Shown here piece after piece: positions 34,245 to 42,773 of a DNA stretch of 64,000 bases (its first letter is position 1; each line of letters opens with the position of its first letter). Origin of the DNA: an uncultured Clostridia bacterium (GTDB lineage: Bacteria; Bacillota; Clostridia; Oscillospirales; Ruminococcaceae). Position numbers and translations under genes: made by a program. The stretch is from positions 131,837-195,836 of the forward strand of contig CAMELR010000002.1 of NCBI GenBank assembly GCA_945923775.1. The letters are read 5' to 3'. The notes under the pieces are model-generated. The model worked only from the letters and a program-made list of their open reading frames with translations, did no database searches and was not told the DNA's origin.

Positions 34245-36659
34245 ATGGCAGTAAGTAATTTACGTCTGGGAGGCATTACGTCCGGCTTCGATACCGAAGC
34301 TATGGTAACGCAGCTTCTTTCCTCATACCAGACAAGAATAGACAAGCAGAACCAGAAAATCACAAAGTTATCATGGCAGCAGTCAGCTTATCAGGATATT
34401 ACCAAGAAGATCACTGAGTTCAAGAACACATATTTTGATATTCTCAAGCGTGATACATACCTGATGAGTCCGTCCACCTTCAACAAGTTCAAGGCGGACG
34501 TCACGGCGTCATCCAATGCCGACGCAGCGGGTCTGACCGTCAGCACGACTTCAAACTCATCTGCGGGAAGCTACAAGATAAAGCTGAGCCAGGCTGCAAA
34601 GGCTTCGACTGCCCAGGGCAGTTCAATTACTTCCGGCAGCTTTAAACTTGACCTTGACAAGGCGCTGAGTTCCGCCAGCGGAGATGTAAAGACCAACGAT
34701 GACGGCAGCGAGACATGGACAATGAACTTCGCGCTTGATGTACAGGTAGGCGGCGTAAGAAAGACTATATCCTTTTCAGCCGACACCCTGCTCGACGCAG
34801 ACGGCAATGTTGCCGACAAGGACGCTGCGAAGTCCAGCATCATTGATTCGCTGAACCAGAAGCTTCAGGAGAGCTTCGGATATTCCGGAAAGACCTCCGG
34901 AGCTACCGGCGCTACTGACGCAAACGGCAAGGAGTGGTTCCTTCAGGTACAGCTCGGTTCTGACGGCAAGGCTGAATTCCAGGTAGGCGGAAATGCTTCC
35001 GTTTCCATTACCGAGAACAAGGGTAACTTTGGTTTAGCACAGCCTAAGGAGAAGGTCGCTATTTCTACCGGCAGCGTTGTCACTGGTGTGAACGCTTTTC
35101 AGGTAGAGATCGGCGGAAAGAATGTATCCGTCGCATTTAACGGCGTTTCCAGCACATATTATGACAGTAAGGACCAGACCGGCAACGAGGCTATCCTTGC
35201 TGAATATAAGGAACTGAAAACAGCGGCTTACCGCAAGTCCTATAAGCTCGCTGATAACGCAATAGTTACCGATGAGCAGCTTGAGAAGTTCACATATTCC
35301 AATGCGCAGGCTGCAAAGGATAAGAATGCTGCGTCTATCCAGGAAGCTCTCAAGGGCGTTGACGGGTACACCTTTAATTTTGATGGCACATATCTTACCG
35401 CGACGGACAGCGATGGCAAATCGGTAGATTTTTCTATGACTTCCGTTGAGGGCGGCACACTGGGTCTGACAAAGGCGTCTGCTTCCAATAAGTTCAGCTC
35501 CAGCTCCACACTTTCGGATCTGGGCTTCACGCCTGAGGCTGATGGTACTTACAAGCTCAACATAAACGGTGCGGAAATCAGCCTTGATAAAAATGCTACT
35601 ATTTCTTCCATGATGAGTGCGGTCAACAAGTCTGCCGCAGGCGTTACCATGACATATTCCTCCCTGACTAACAGCTTTACGCTGGAATCTAAGGAGTTCG
35701 GCGGCGCTGGTAAGGTAGAGGTAGGCGATACTTCTCTCGGCAGAAGTCTGGGTCTGGTTGACGACAACGGCACCGTGGGTGCGTCCGAGGGTCAGAACGC
35801 GATCTTTGAGATCAACGGTCAGGAGGTTTACCTTAACGATAATACCTACACCCTGGACGGCAACACATTCACATTCAACGACAACATGACCATCGGCGAG
35901 ACCTATACCGTAAACATCACAAAGGATTCCACCACGGTCAAGGACGCACTCAAGAAGTTCGTAGAATCCTATAATCAGCTCATCGACGATGTATATGGAT
36001 ATATCGGCAAGTCTCCTGCGAAGGACGACGACGGCAACACGTATGAGCCGCTGACCGACGCCGAGAAGGATGAAATGAGCGAAGACGAGATAACCAAGTG
36101 GGAGGAGAAGGCAAAGCAGGGCGTACTGTACAATGACTCCACTGTCTCCAGCATAATGAGCCAGATGAGATCTGCGCTTTACACCAGTGTTACGCTCGAC
36201 GACGGATCTAAGTTCGGTATCTACAACCTGGGCATAAAGACCTCCAGCGAGTGGAGCGAGCACGGAAAGCTCCAGATAGACGAGGACGCATTTGACAAGG
36301 CGTTTGAGAATAACGAGGACGCTATTATAAAGCTGTTCACCGACAGCGATACCGGCATGATGAAGAAACTGAATTCTGTTATCGACGGCGCGGTAAAGAG
36401 CAGCGGCGCTGCTAATACCAGAGGCACTCTGGTAAGAAAGGCTGGTAAGGCAGACAGCTCCGTCACTACTGACAGCACCATCTACAAGGAGATGGTGAAG
36501 ATGCAGGATCGTCTGAAGGAACTCCAGGATCGTTACGACACAAAGGAAGAATACTGGTGGAAGGTGTTCACAAACATGGAGACGGCGATGTCCGATCTGA
36601 ACAGTCAGACCAGCTACATTTCCTCTTACCTTGGAACCGGCACATCAAGCTACCAGTAA
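34245..36659 (+). CDS. fliD: Flagellar filament cap protein FliD, large form
   Basis: 804 residues; most FliD proteins are 450-690. The N-terminal domain starts with LRLGGITSGFDTEAMVTQLL and the C-terminal coiled coil contains FVESYNQLIDDVYGY and LSDLNSQTSYISSYL. The extra sequence is in the variable, outward-facing centre, built of beta-rich Ser/Thr/Gly segments. FliD caps the filament and folds incoming flagellin; in some gut bacteria it also binds mucin. Start 1 base after csrA with AGGAGG upstream. Confidence 0.95.
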   Translation: MAVSNLRLGGITSGFDTEAMVTQLLSSYQTRIDKQNQKITKLSWQQSAYQDITKKITEFKNTYFDILKRDTYLMSPSTFNKFKADVTASSNADAAGLTVSTTSNSSAGSYKIKLSQAAKASTAQGSSITSGSFKLDLDKALSSASGDVKTNDDGSETWTMNFALDVQVGGVRKTISFSADTLLDADGNVADKDAAKSSIIDSLNQKLQESFGYSGKTSGATGATDANGKEWFLQVQLGSDGKAEFQVGGNASVSITENKGNFGLAQPKEKVAISTGSVVTGVNAFQVEIGGKNVSVAFNGVSSTYYDSKDQTGNEAILAEYKELKTAAYRKSYKLADNAIVTDEQLEKFTYSNAQAAKDKNAASIQEALKGVDGYTFNFDGTYLTATDSDGKSVDFSMTSVEGGTLGLTKASASNKFSSSSTLSDLGFTPEADGTYKLNINGAEISLDKNATISSMMSAVNKSAAGVTMTYSSLTNSFTLESKEFGGAGKVEVGDTSLGRSLGLVDDNGTVGASEGQNAIFEINGQEVYLNDNTYTLDGNTFTFNDNMTIGETYTVNITKDSTTVKDALKKFVESYNQLIDDVYGYIGKSPAKDDDGNTYEPLTDAEKDEMSEDEITKWEEKAKQGVLYNDSTVSSIMSQMRSALYTSVTLDDGSKFGIYNLGIKTSSEWSEHGKLQIDEDAFDKAFENNEDAIIKLFTDSDTGMMKKLNSVIDGAVKSSGAANTRGTLVRKAGKADSSVTTDSTIYKEMVKMQDRLKELQDRYDTKEEYWWKVFTNMETAMSDLNSQTSYISSYLGTGTSSYQ

Positions 36660-36685
36660 AATAAACAGAACAGAGGACATTCATC

Positions 36686-37096
36686 ATGTCAAATCCCTAT
36701 TCCGCATATAAAAAGCAGTCCGTATCCACCATGACCCCGGTGGAAGTCGTTATCAAGCTTTACAGCGAGACTGAGCGTCAGCTTGCTATTGGCGTCAATG
36801 CTATCGAATCAAAGGATATCAAGAAGGCGCACGAGTCGCTGATGAAGGCTCAGGAGCTTATCGGTGCGCTCCGCGGTTCGCTGGATAAGGACGTTCCGAT
36901 ATCGAAGAATCTCGATCAGCTCTATGATTTCTTCCAGAGGTCGGCGGCAAATGCGAACCTCAACAAGGACGCTGAGCATGCCGAGGAGCTGAAAAAGATA
37001 ATTCCGATGATAGCGGATCTCCGTGACGCGTTCACGCAGATAAGCCAGATGACCAAGGAAGAGATCGAAGCGCAGGCAAAGGGACACAAGAAGTGA
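36686..37096 (+). CDS. fliS: Flagellin export chaperone FliS
   Basis: 136 residues, helical, with NPYSAYKKQSVSTMTPVEVV and LYSETERQLAIGVNAIESKD, typical of FliS, which keeps flagellin unfolded before export. It lies 26 bases after fliD. Flagellin itself must be encoded elsewhere. Confidence 0.94.
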   Translation: MSNPYSAYKKQSVSTMTPVEVVIKLYSETERQLAIGVNAIESKDIKKAHESLMKAQELIGALRGSLDKDVPISKNLDQLYDFFQRSAANANLNKDAEHAEELKKIIPMIADLRDAFTQISQMTKEEIEAQAKGHKK

Positions 37097-37114
37097 TCCA
37101 GAGGAGGTGTTGTT

Positions 37115-37600
37115 ATGGCAGAGTTAACGGGGTGTGAGGGCGTACTCGCGCTGCTAAAGCAGATTTACGAGGTGCTTCAGGAATACGACCAGCAGACTGA
37201 TGCCATGATCAATGCCGATCTTGAGGTGCTTCAGCAGTCGCTGCTGGCAAGAAACGCGCTTATTGAGAAGCTGGAAGAACTCAAGCAGCAGCTTGAAAGC
37301 GTCATAGAGGTAGAGCAGCCGGAGGAAAGGGTGCTTCTGCAAACGCTGGTTCACGGAAGCTATGTGAACGCTCCGCTGGACGACCAGCACAAGGAGATAC
37401 AGCTCATGCAGCGGAATATCACCGTTATGAAGCAGCGTATCGTTGATAAGGATAAGGTGATCTCCGGGCAGTTCAAGAATCAGCATGTTGATTCCCGCCG
37501 GGAGCTTGAGCAGCTTAAACAGACGCGCCAGAAGATCGGCTATTACAACAGCGCGGTCGTTAATCGCGCGACGGGTCAGTCGCTCAATAAGAACCTGTAA
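37115..37600 (+). CDS. FliT/FlgN-like flagellar chaperone
   Basis: 161 residues, nearly all amphipathic helix and coiled coil (ALIEKLEELKQQLESVIEVE; QLMQRNITVMKQRIVDKDKV). No motif is diagnostic. Position directly after fliS, where fliT is found in many operons, suggests an export chaperone for FliD or a related substrate. AGGAGG precedes the ATG. A terminator follows, closing the flagellar operon. Confidence 0.6.
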   Translation: MAELTGCEGVLALLKQIYEVLQEYDQQTDAMINADLEVLQQSLLARNALIEKLEELKQQLESVIEVEQPEERVLLQTLVHGSYVNAPLDDQHKEIQLMQRNITVMKQRIVDKDKVISGQFKNQHVDSRRELEQLKQTRQKIGYYNSAVVNRATGQSLNKNL

Positions 37601-37603
37601 TAT

Positions 37604-37640
37604 CAGGGGCTGTCGTTTTTCGGCAGCCCTGTTTCTTTTT
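37604..37640 (+). terminator. Terminator of the flagellar operon
   Basis: CAGGGGCTG and CAGCCCTG (one bulged G) around an 11-base loop, followed by TTTCTTTTT. Confidence 0.8.
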
Positions 37641-37730
37641 GAAGCCGCCTGACGGGCGTTCTCTGCTTCCAAATATAGATGTCCAACATTGTGCAAAATC
37701 GCTAAAATGCTTATTTCTTTTTTTCGGTGC

Positions 37731-37759
37731 TTGCAAAATTCACAAAAATACTGTATAAT
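37731..37759 (+). promoter_or_regulatory. Promoter of the EAL-HDOD operon
   Basis: TTGCAA, a 17-base spacer and TATAAT. The spacer contains AATTCACA, part of a 15-base stretch repeated exactly at 60279-60293. Confidence 0.8.
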
Positions 37760-37802
37760 TATACTAGGTATATTGCGATTTCACACAGAAGGGTGATCAC
37801 AG

Positions 37803-39017
37803 ATGAACGTTTATATGGCGCGTCAGCCGATATTTGATACCGACAATCACGTCTATGGATATGAGCTGCTCTATCGCAGCAACGGCGTCCAGAACCAATA
37901 TAACGGCGTAGATGGCGACGCTTCCACCGCGGACGTAATTACCAATGCGTTTTTCGGTCTGGATATAAGGGACATCATCGGAAACAGCAAGGCATTCATC
38001 AATTTCACTGGAAATCTGCTGAAACGCGGAGTCCCGAAGATGATATCCCCTGAGCTGGTGGTGGTCGAGGTTCTCGAAAACCTGATGATGGACGAAAAAC
38101 TCCTCGCCGCCTGTCAGGAGCTCAAGGAGCGCGGCTATACCCTTGCGCTTGACGATTTCGAGTACGACAGCAGCTACAGTCAGCTTTTCGAGCTTGGCGA
38201 CATCGTTAAGATAGACTTCCGCACGCCGCAGAAATCCATCGAGGAGACGGCGTACATCTGCCGCTACTCCAACAAAGTTATGCTGGCCGAGAAGATAGAG
38301 ACCCGCGAGGAATTCGAATGGGCGAAGCGGCTCGGGTGCAGCTTCATGCAGGGATATTTCTTTGCGAAGCCTACTATAATGTCCAAAAACAGCCTGACGC
38401 CGCTTCCTGTGAACTTTATGCGCGTTATGCAGCTCATTTCACAGCCGGAGCCGGAGTTCAGCGATATCGTGGACGTTATTTCCTGCGATACTGCAATGTG
38501 TCAGCGGCTGCTGCGGCTTATCAACTCCGTTTATTTCGGGGTAAGGAACCGTGTAAGCTCCATCGGACAGGCACTGGTGATACTGGGGCTTGACTACCTG
38601 CGCGAGTGGATATACCTCATGGGAATGCAGCGCATCACCCGCAGCGACAACGTTGAAATAATGCGTATCTCCTGCCTGCTGGCGAAGTTCTGCAAGCAGC
38701 TCGCGCTGATGATACCGGAGGCAAGGAACGATTCCGACGCGTTCTACCTGATGGGTCTGCTGTCGATGGTGACATACGGCGGGGAGAGGGCGTTGGCTCA
38801 GGCTCTGGAGGAGTTCCCGCTGACGCAGGAGATAAAGGACGGACTTATGGGCAGGGGCGGCGTTTACAGCGACGTGTTCGACCTTGCGTACAGTTATGAA
38901 AAGGGCGACTGGGCGACAGTCGATAAATATGTTGAAAAATATCATCTGGACAGCTCCGCTGTTTCGGAAGCGTTCGTTAAGTGCGTGAAGGAATCGGAGC
39001 GTATCCGTACGATGTGA
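37803..39017 (+). CDS. EAL-HDOD signalling protein (YuxH-like)
   Basis: 404 residues: an EAL-type domain (about 1-190) and an HDOD domain (about 200-400). The signature is ELL (21-23) instead of EAL and LDDFE instead of DDFG, while other metal/substrate residues (INFT, VEVLEN, VKIDF, AEKIET, MQGYFFAKP) remain. c-di-GMP hydrolysis is therefore uncertain; related proteins act as signal binders or scaffolds affecting motility and pili. It lies between the flagellar operon and an FkbM methyltransferase gene and heads its own operon. Confidence 0.88.
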   Translation: MNVYMARQPIFDTDNHVYGYELLYRSNGVQNQYNGVDGDASTADVITNAFFGLDIRDIIGNSKAFINFTGNLLKRGVPKMISPELVVVEVLENLMMDEKLLAACQELKERGYTLALDDFEYDSSYSQLFELGDIVKIDFRTPQKSIEETAYICRYSNKVMLAEKIETREEFEWAKRLGCSFMQGYFFAKPTIMSKNSLTPLPVNFMRVMQLISQPEPEFSDIVDVISCDTAMCQRLLRLINSVYFGVRNRVSSIGQALVILGLDYLREWIYLMGMQRITRSDNVEIMRISCLLAKFCKQLALMIPEARNDSDAFYLMGLLSMVTYGGERALAQALEEFPLTQEIKDGLMGRGGVYSDVFDLAYSYEKGDWATVDKYVEKYHLDSSAVSEAFVKCVKESERIRTM

Positions 39018-39031
39018 CCCGGGGGATTATA

Positions 39032-40129
39032 ATGGCATTTTTCCTTGATGAGATAGATAGCTGCCTGTGGGACTACCTGCGGCAGACGGAAAAGAAGATA
39101 GTGCTTTACGGCATGGGCGACGGCGCGGAGAAGATAAAGTCCGTGCTTGACGAGGCAGGCGTGCCAGTGGCGGATATCATGGCGAGCGACGAGTTCGTGC
39201 GGGGACACAGCTTCCTCGGATACCGCGTAAAGAAGCTCTCTGAGATAGAGGAGCTTTACGGCGATGATTTCCTGATACTGGTCTGCTTTGGCAGCCAGAT
39301 AACGGAGGTCATGGAGCACATCTACGGCATAGCGGAGAAGCATGAGCTTTACGCTCCGAACGTTCCCGTGACCGGCGGAGGTCTTTTCACTCTTGATTAC
39401 GCCAGGGAGCACAGCGCGGGGCTTGAGAAGGTCTACGGCATGCTCGCGGACGAACAGTCGAAGCGCGTGTTTGAGAACGTGATACGATACAAGCTGAGCG
39501 GCAGGATAGACCTCCTGAAGGAGTGCGAATCCCCCGAGGAGGAGATGTATGACCTGCTGCGTATAGGCGCGCAGGAGACTTATGTAGACCTCGGCGCATA
39601 CAACGGCGACACTATCGTGAAGTTCCTGAACGAGACCGGAATGCAGTTCCGCAAGATATACGCCATGGAGCCGGATCACCGCAATTACATCAAGCTCAAG
39701 CGTCGGCTGTATATGATAGGCTCCGGGCTGCTTGAGGCGTACAACTGCGGCGCCTGGGATACTGAGACCACGATGATGTTCAGCCTGCGTGCGGGGAGAA
39801 GCTCCCATGTTGACGCGGCTGACCCGAAAAAGCTTGCCAACCCGGCGAGATTCCGCGAGGTCAGCATGATGAGCGTGGATCACATGCTCCAGGGCGACGC
39901 GGCGACGTTCATAAAGTACGACGTAGAGGGCAGCGAGAAGCAGGCGATAGACGGCGCGAAAAAGACGATCACAGCGCATCGTCCGAAGCTCTCGGTCGCG
40001 CTGTACCACCGCAACGAGGACATGTTCGCGATACCGCTCCAGATAGCGGAGCTGAACCGGAAATACAAGTTCTACATGAGACATCACCCGTATATTCCGG
40101 ATTGGGACACAAATTTATATTGCATTTGA
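39032..40129 (+). CDS. FkbM-family methyltransferase
   Basis: 365 residues. The N-terminal part is a Rossmann-like nucleotide fold (KIVLYGMGDGAEKIKSVLD); the second half is an FkbM SAM-dependent methyltransferase with YVDLGAYNGDTIVKFL, IYAMEPDHRNY, VDHML and FIKYDVEGSEKQAI. Such proteins methylate sugars or glycan-linked groups; with flagella and pili nearby, modification of a surface glycan is a reasonable guess only. ATG at 39032 has GGGGG upstream and lies 14 bases after the EAL-HDOD gene. Confidence 0.85.
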   Translation: MAFFLDEIDSCLWDYLRQTEKKIVLYGMGDGAEKIKSVLDEAGVPVADIMASDEFVRGHSFLGYRVKKLSEIEELYGDDFLILVCFGSQITEVMEHIYGIAEKHELYAPNVPVTGGGLFTLDYAREHSAGLEKVYGMLADEQSKRVFENVIRYKLSGRIDLLKECESPEEEMYDLLRIGAQETYVDLGAYNGDTIVKFLNETGMQFRKIYAMEPDHRNYIKLKRRLYMIGSGLLEAYNCGAWDTETTMMFSLRAGRSSHVDAADPKKLANPARFREVSMMSVDHMLQGDAATFIKYDVEGSEKQAIDGAKKTITAHRPKLSVALYHRNEDMFAIPLQIAELNRKYKFYMRHHPYIPDWDTNLYCI

Positions 40130-40137
40130 GGTAAACA

Positions 40138-40929
40138 ATGAAAGTAGTAATTGGAATAGTTCTGATATCGCTGGTGATACTGGGACTCATCGCGTATATG
40201 ATACTAATGCTGAACGCCCGGGAGATGATATTCTGCGGCGACCTCAAGAATGAGAACGGCACCAGCGCGCAGATAACCCGCGTTTACACCACCGACCTCA
40301 ATGCAAACGAGACCCTCTCCGAGATAATCGTGAAGATGAACGAATCCGACACCGAGTCGGTGCAGAAATCCGATATAACCGAGGTGCTGGCGCAGTATCA
40401 GAATATAATCTACGCCCCGGTGTTCACCATAAGCGTGACCCAGGCGGACACCTCCACTTTCATAATCGACGGTCAGGTGTTCAATGGCCTTGACGAGAAC
40501 GGCGACCCGGCGTCTCCGGATTACCGCCACTCCAAAATGCAGCTCAACACGGTTGTCACCAACGGCAGGATAATCGCCGCGCAGAACGTCTACGACGACG
40601 GCACTGTCGAGGCGCAGGATATCCAGGACGCTGTATTCACAGAGCGTCAGCGCGTTATCGACCCGATAGTTACCGGCGCGGAGTCCGAGGCGGCGTTTGC
40701 TTTCCAGGACTGCGACAGCTTCCGCGTTATCGTTAACAGCAGTGATTTCACACAAATTCCGTCGATAACCTTCGTTTACGTCTACAACGTAGACGCGGTA
40801 AATCCGCTTGATTTCACGCAGATATCGAATGATTCCCTCGCGGTGAAGATGGATCTTTCCTATGATAATAACGGCAAGCTTGCGGCTTCCTACGAGCTTA
40901 TGAAAACAGTTACGGCGGACGCGCAGTAA
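40138..40929 (+). CDS. Membrane-anchored protein of unknown function
   Basis: 263 residues: an N-terminal membrane segment (about 4-26) followed by an extracytoplasmic domain rich in Thr, Asp and Val, with no family I recognise. It lies 8 bases after the FkbM gene, is probably co-transcribed and is followed by a terminator at 40974. The name should stay hypothetical. Confidence 0.7.
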   Translation: MKVVIGIVLISLVILGLIAYMILMLNAREMIFCGDLKNENGTSAQITRVYTTDLNANETLSEIIVKMNESDTESVQKSDITEVLAQYQNIIYAPVFTISVTQADTSTFIIDGQVFNGLDENGDPASPDYRHSKMQLNTVVTNGRIIAAQNVYDDGTVEAQDIQDAVFTERQRVIDPIVTGAESEAAFAFQDCDSFRVIVNSSDFTQIPSITFVYVYNVDAVNPLDFTQISNDSLAVKMDLSYDNNGKLAASYELMKTVTADAQ

Positions 40930-40947
40930 ATTTGCAGGCTGATTCTG

Positions 40948-40965
40948 TAATTCCGAATTAATTAA
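40948..40965. repeat. Dispersed A/T-rich repeat, half copy C
   Basis: TAATTCCGAATTAATTAA matches one arm of the repeats at 9790 and 45527. Confidence 0.5.
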
Positions 40966-40973
40966 AGATCATG

Positions 40974-41001
40974 TCCGGAGAGTTCTGCTCTCCGGATTTT
41001 T
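40974..41001 (+). terminator. Terminator after the EAL-HDOD operon
   Basis: A perfect 9-bp stem TCCGGAGAG-TTCTG-CTCTCCGGA followed by TTTTT. Confidence 0.9.
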
Positions 41002-41014
41002 CAGGGGTGATATA

Positions 41015-41905
41015 ATGATTTGCAAACTTTGCCCAAGGGAATGCGGCGTTGACCGCAGCTCGTCCCGAGGTTTCTGCGGCATGGGGGAGGCTCCCCGGCT
41101 TGCGAGGGCTGCGCTCCACCAGTGGGAGGAGCCCTGCATAAGCGGCGACCCGGACGATTCCGGGCAGACCGGCAGCGGAACTGTGTTTTTTTCCGGCTGC
41201 GTGATGAGATGCGTGTTCTGTCAGAACCACGATGTCAGCGCGGGCGGATTCGGGAAGGAGGTCACTGTAGAGCGGCTCTCCGAAATATTCCTTGAGCTAC
41301 AGCAGCGCGGCGCGTATAACATCAACCTTGTAAGTCCCACTCCGTTCGTTCCGCAGATAATACGCGCCCTGGACCTGGTGAAGCCACGGCTGACTATCCC
41401 GGTGGTGTACAACACCGGCGGCTACGAGCGTGTGGAAACGCTCCGGGCGCTGGAGGGCTACGTTGATATCTACCTGCCGGACGTCAAGTACTATTCCGAC
41501 GAGCTTGCCGTGGAGCTTTCGCAGGCTCCGCATTACTTTGAAACGGCGATGAACGCCGTCGCGGAAATGGTAAGGCAGACCGGCAGTCCCGTTTTTTCCG
41601 GGGATATGCTGAAAAAGGGCGTTATCGTGCGGCATCTGGTGCTTCCGTATCACTACCGGGATTCGGTGGAGGTCATAAAGCGGGTCGGGGAGCGGTTCGG
41701 AAAGGACGTGCTGTTCAGTCTGATGAGCCAGTATACTCCGTTCTGGAAGGCGAAGGATATCCCGCGGCTCAACCGCAGGATAACCACGTTTGAGTACCGC
41801 AAGGCGCTGGACGCGGTTTACGAAGCCGGGCTTGAGGGATTCATGCAGGAGCGCAGCTCCGCCAGGGAGGAATACACCCCGGATTTTGACCTTTCCGGAA
41901 TTTAA
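41015..41905 (+). CDS. Radical SAM protein, PflX-type
   Basis: 296 residues, resembling PflX/COG1313 proteins, which look like pyruvate formate-lyase activating enzymes but have no proven substrate. The radical SAM triad is C62xxxC66xxC69 (SGCVMRCVFCQN). An additional N-terminal cysteine set (C3, C6, C10, C21; KLCPRECGVDR) could bind another cluster. Conserved downstream blocks: NLVSPTPFVPQI, VYNTGGYE, DIYLPDVKYYS. It starts 14 bases after a terminator, with GGGGTGAT as ribosome site; no clear promoter was found. Confidence 0.88.
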   Translation: MICKLCPRECGVDRSSSRGFCGMGEAPRLARAALHQWEEPCISGDPDDSGQTGSGTVFFSGCVMRCVFCQNHDVSAGGFGKEVTVERLSEIFLELQQRGAYNINLVSPTPFVPQIIRALDLVKPRLTIPVVYNTGGYERVETLRALEGYVDIYLPDVKYYSDELAVELSQAPHYFETAMNAVAEMVRQTGSPVFSGDMLKKGVIVRHLVLPYHYRDSVEVIKRVGERFGKDVLFSLMSQYTPFWKAKDIPRLNRRITTFEYRKALDAVYEAGLEGFMQERSSAREEYTPDFDLSGI

Positions 41906-41929
41906 TTTTCGCATTTTGTGAAATTTTAC

Positions 41930-41958
41930 TTTACAAAATCGTCTTTTTGTGGTAAAGT
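41930..41958 (+). promoter_or_regulatory. Weak promoter before the SGNH hydrolase
   Basis: TTTACA, 17 bases, TAAAGT. The implied start near 41965 falls on the first in-frame ATG, so translation probably begins at 41998. A TTTGTGAAAT element lies just upstream. Confidence 0.5.
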
Positions 41959-41997
41959 ATTAGTATGAAAAAAATTACAAATAGGAGAACAGAGAAA

Positions 41998-42762
41998 ATG
42001 ACTGATTTTTCTGAGCTGAATTTAGGAATAGACGGCGACAGCATCACCGCCGGCGAGCAGTGGAGCTTCCACGTTTATAAGAATCTGGGCATGAAGTCCC
42101 ACAGCAATGTTGCGGTGGGAAGCTCGGTGTGGTACAAGCGCACGTTCGAAGTTGCGGGAAAGACCGTTACCACGCAGGATTACGGCGCGGCTGACTTCGC
42201 GGGAATAAGCGACGGCTGGGAGCCTACGGACGACCCGGCAGAAATGCAGAAGCGCGCGAACAACTGCGCGGTGGTGCATATCCAGCGCTTCCTCGCCGAG
42301 GTAAAGAGCGGAAACTTCCCGAAGCCTGACATATTCGCGTTTGCGATGGGCACCAACGACCTTACGGAGTTCATCGGCGACGCCGACAAGGCGCTGCTCG
42401 GCAAGGAGCTTTCCGGCAACGAAAACATAGACCTGTTCACTGAGGCGGGCGCGGCAAGATGGTGCATTCAGACCATTCAGGAGAATTTCCCGGAGGCGCG
42501 GGTTTTCGTTATGACCCCTATCCAGACCGCAACGCCTGAGCATAACAAGAAGATCGAAAAGACGATAGACTGCCTTACCAGGATATGCAGAGGGCTGTCA
42601 GTGCAGCTTATCGACGCATACAGCAACTGCGGTATCTGCGAGAAGTTCGAGGTCATCGGCGGCAGGGGCAAGTATCTCAAGGACGGACTGCACCCGGACG
42701 TTGAGGGTCAGACCCTCGAGGGTGCGTTTGCTTCCAAGGAGATACGCAATAACTATTTTTAA
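41998..42762 (+). CDS. SGNH/GDSL-type hydrolase
   Basis: 254 residues without signal peptide, so probably cytoplasmic. Block I is IDGDSITAGEQW with Ser15, block III FAMGTNDLTEF, block V KDGLHPDVEGQ with Asp/His. Such enzymes remove acyl groups from lipids or sugars; substrate unknown. ATG at 41998 lies 10 bases after TAGGAG; an upstream ATG at 41965 would sit at the transcription start. The Rsm22-like gene follows after 11 bases. Confidence 0.88.
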   Translation: MTDFSELNLGIDGDSITAGEQWSFHVYKNLGMKSHSNVAVGSSVWYKRTFEVAGKTVTTQDYGAADFAGISDGWEPTDDPAEMQKRANNCAVVHIQRFLAEVKSGNFPKPDIFAFAMGTNDLTEFIGDADKALLGKELSGNENIDLFTEAGAARWCIQTIQENFPEARVFVMTPIQTATPEHNKKIEKTIDCLTRICRGLSVQLIDAYSNCGICEKFEVIGGRGKYLKDGLHPDVEGQTLEGAFASKEIRNNYF

Positions 42763-42773
42763 AGAGGATACAT

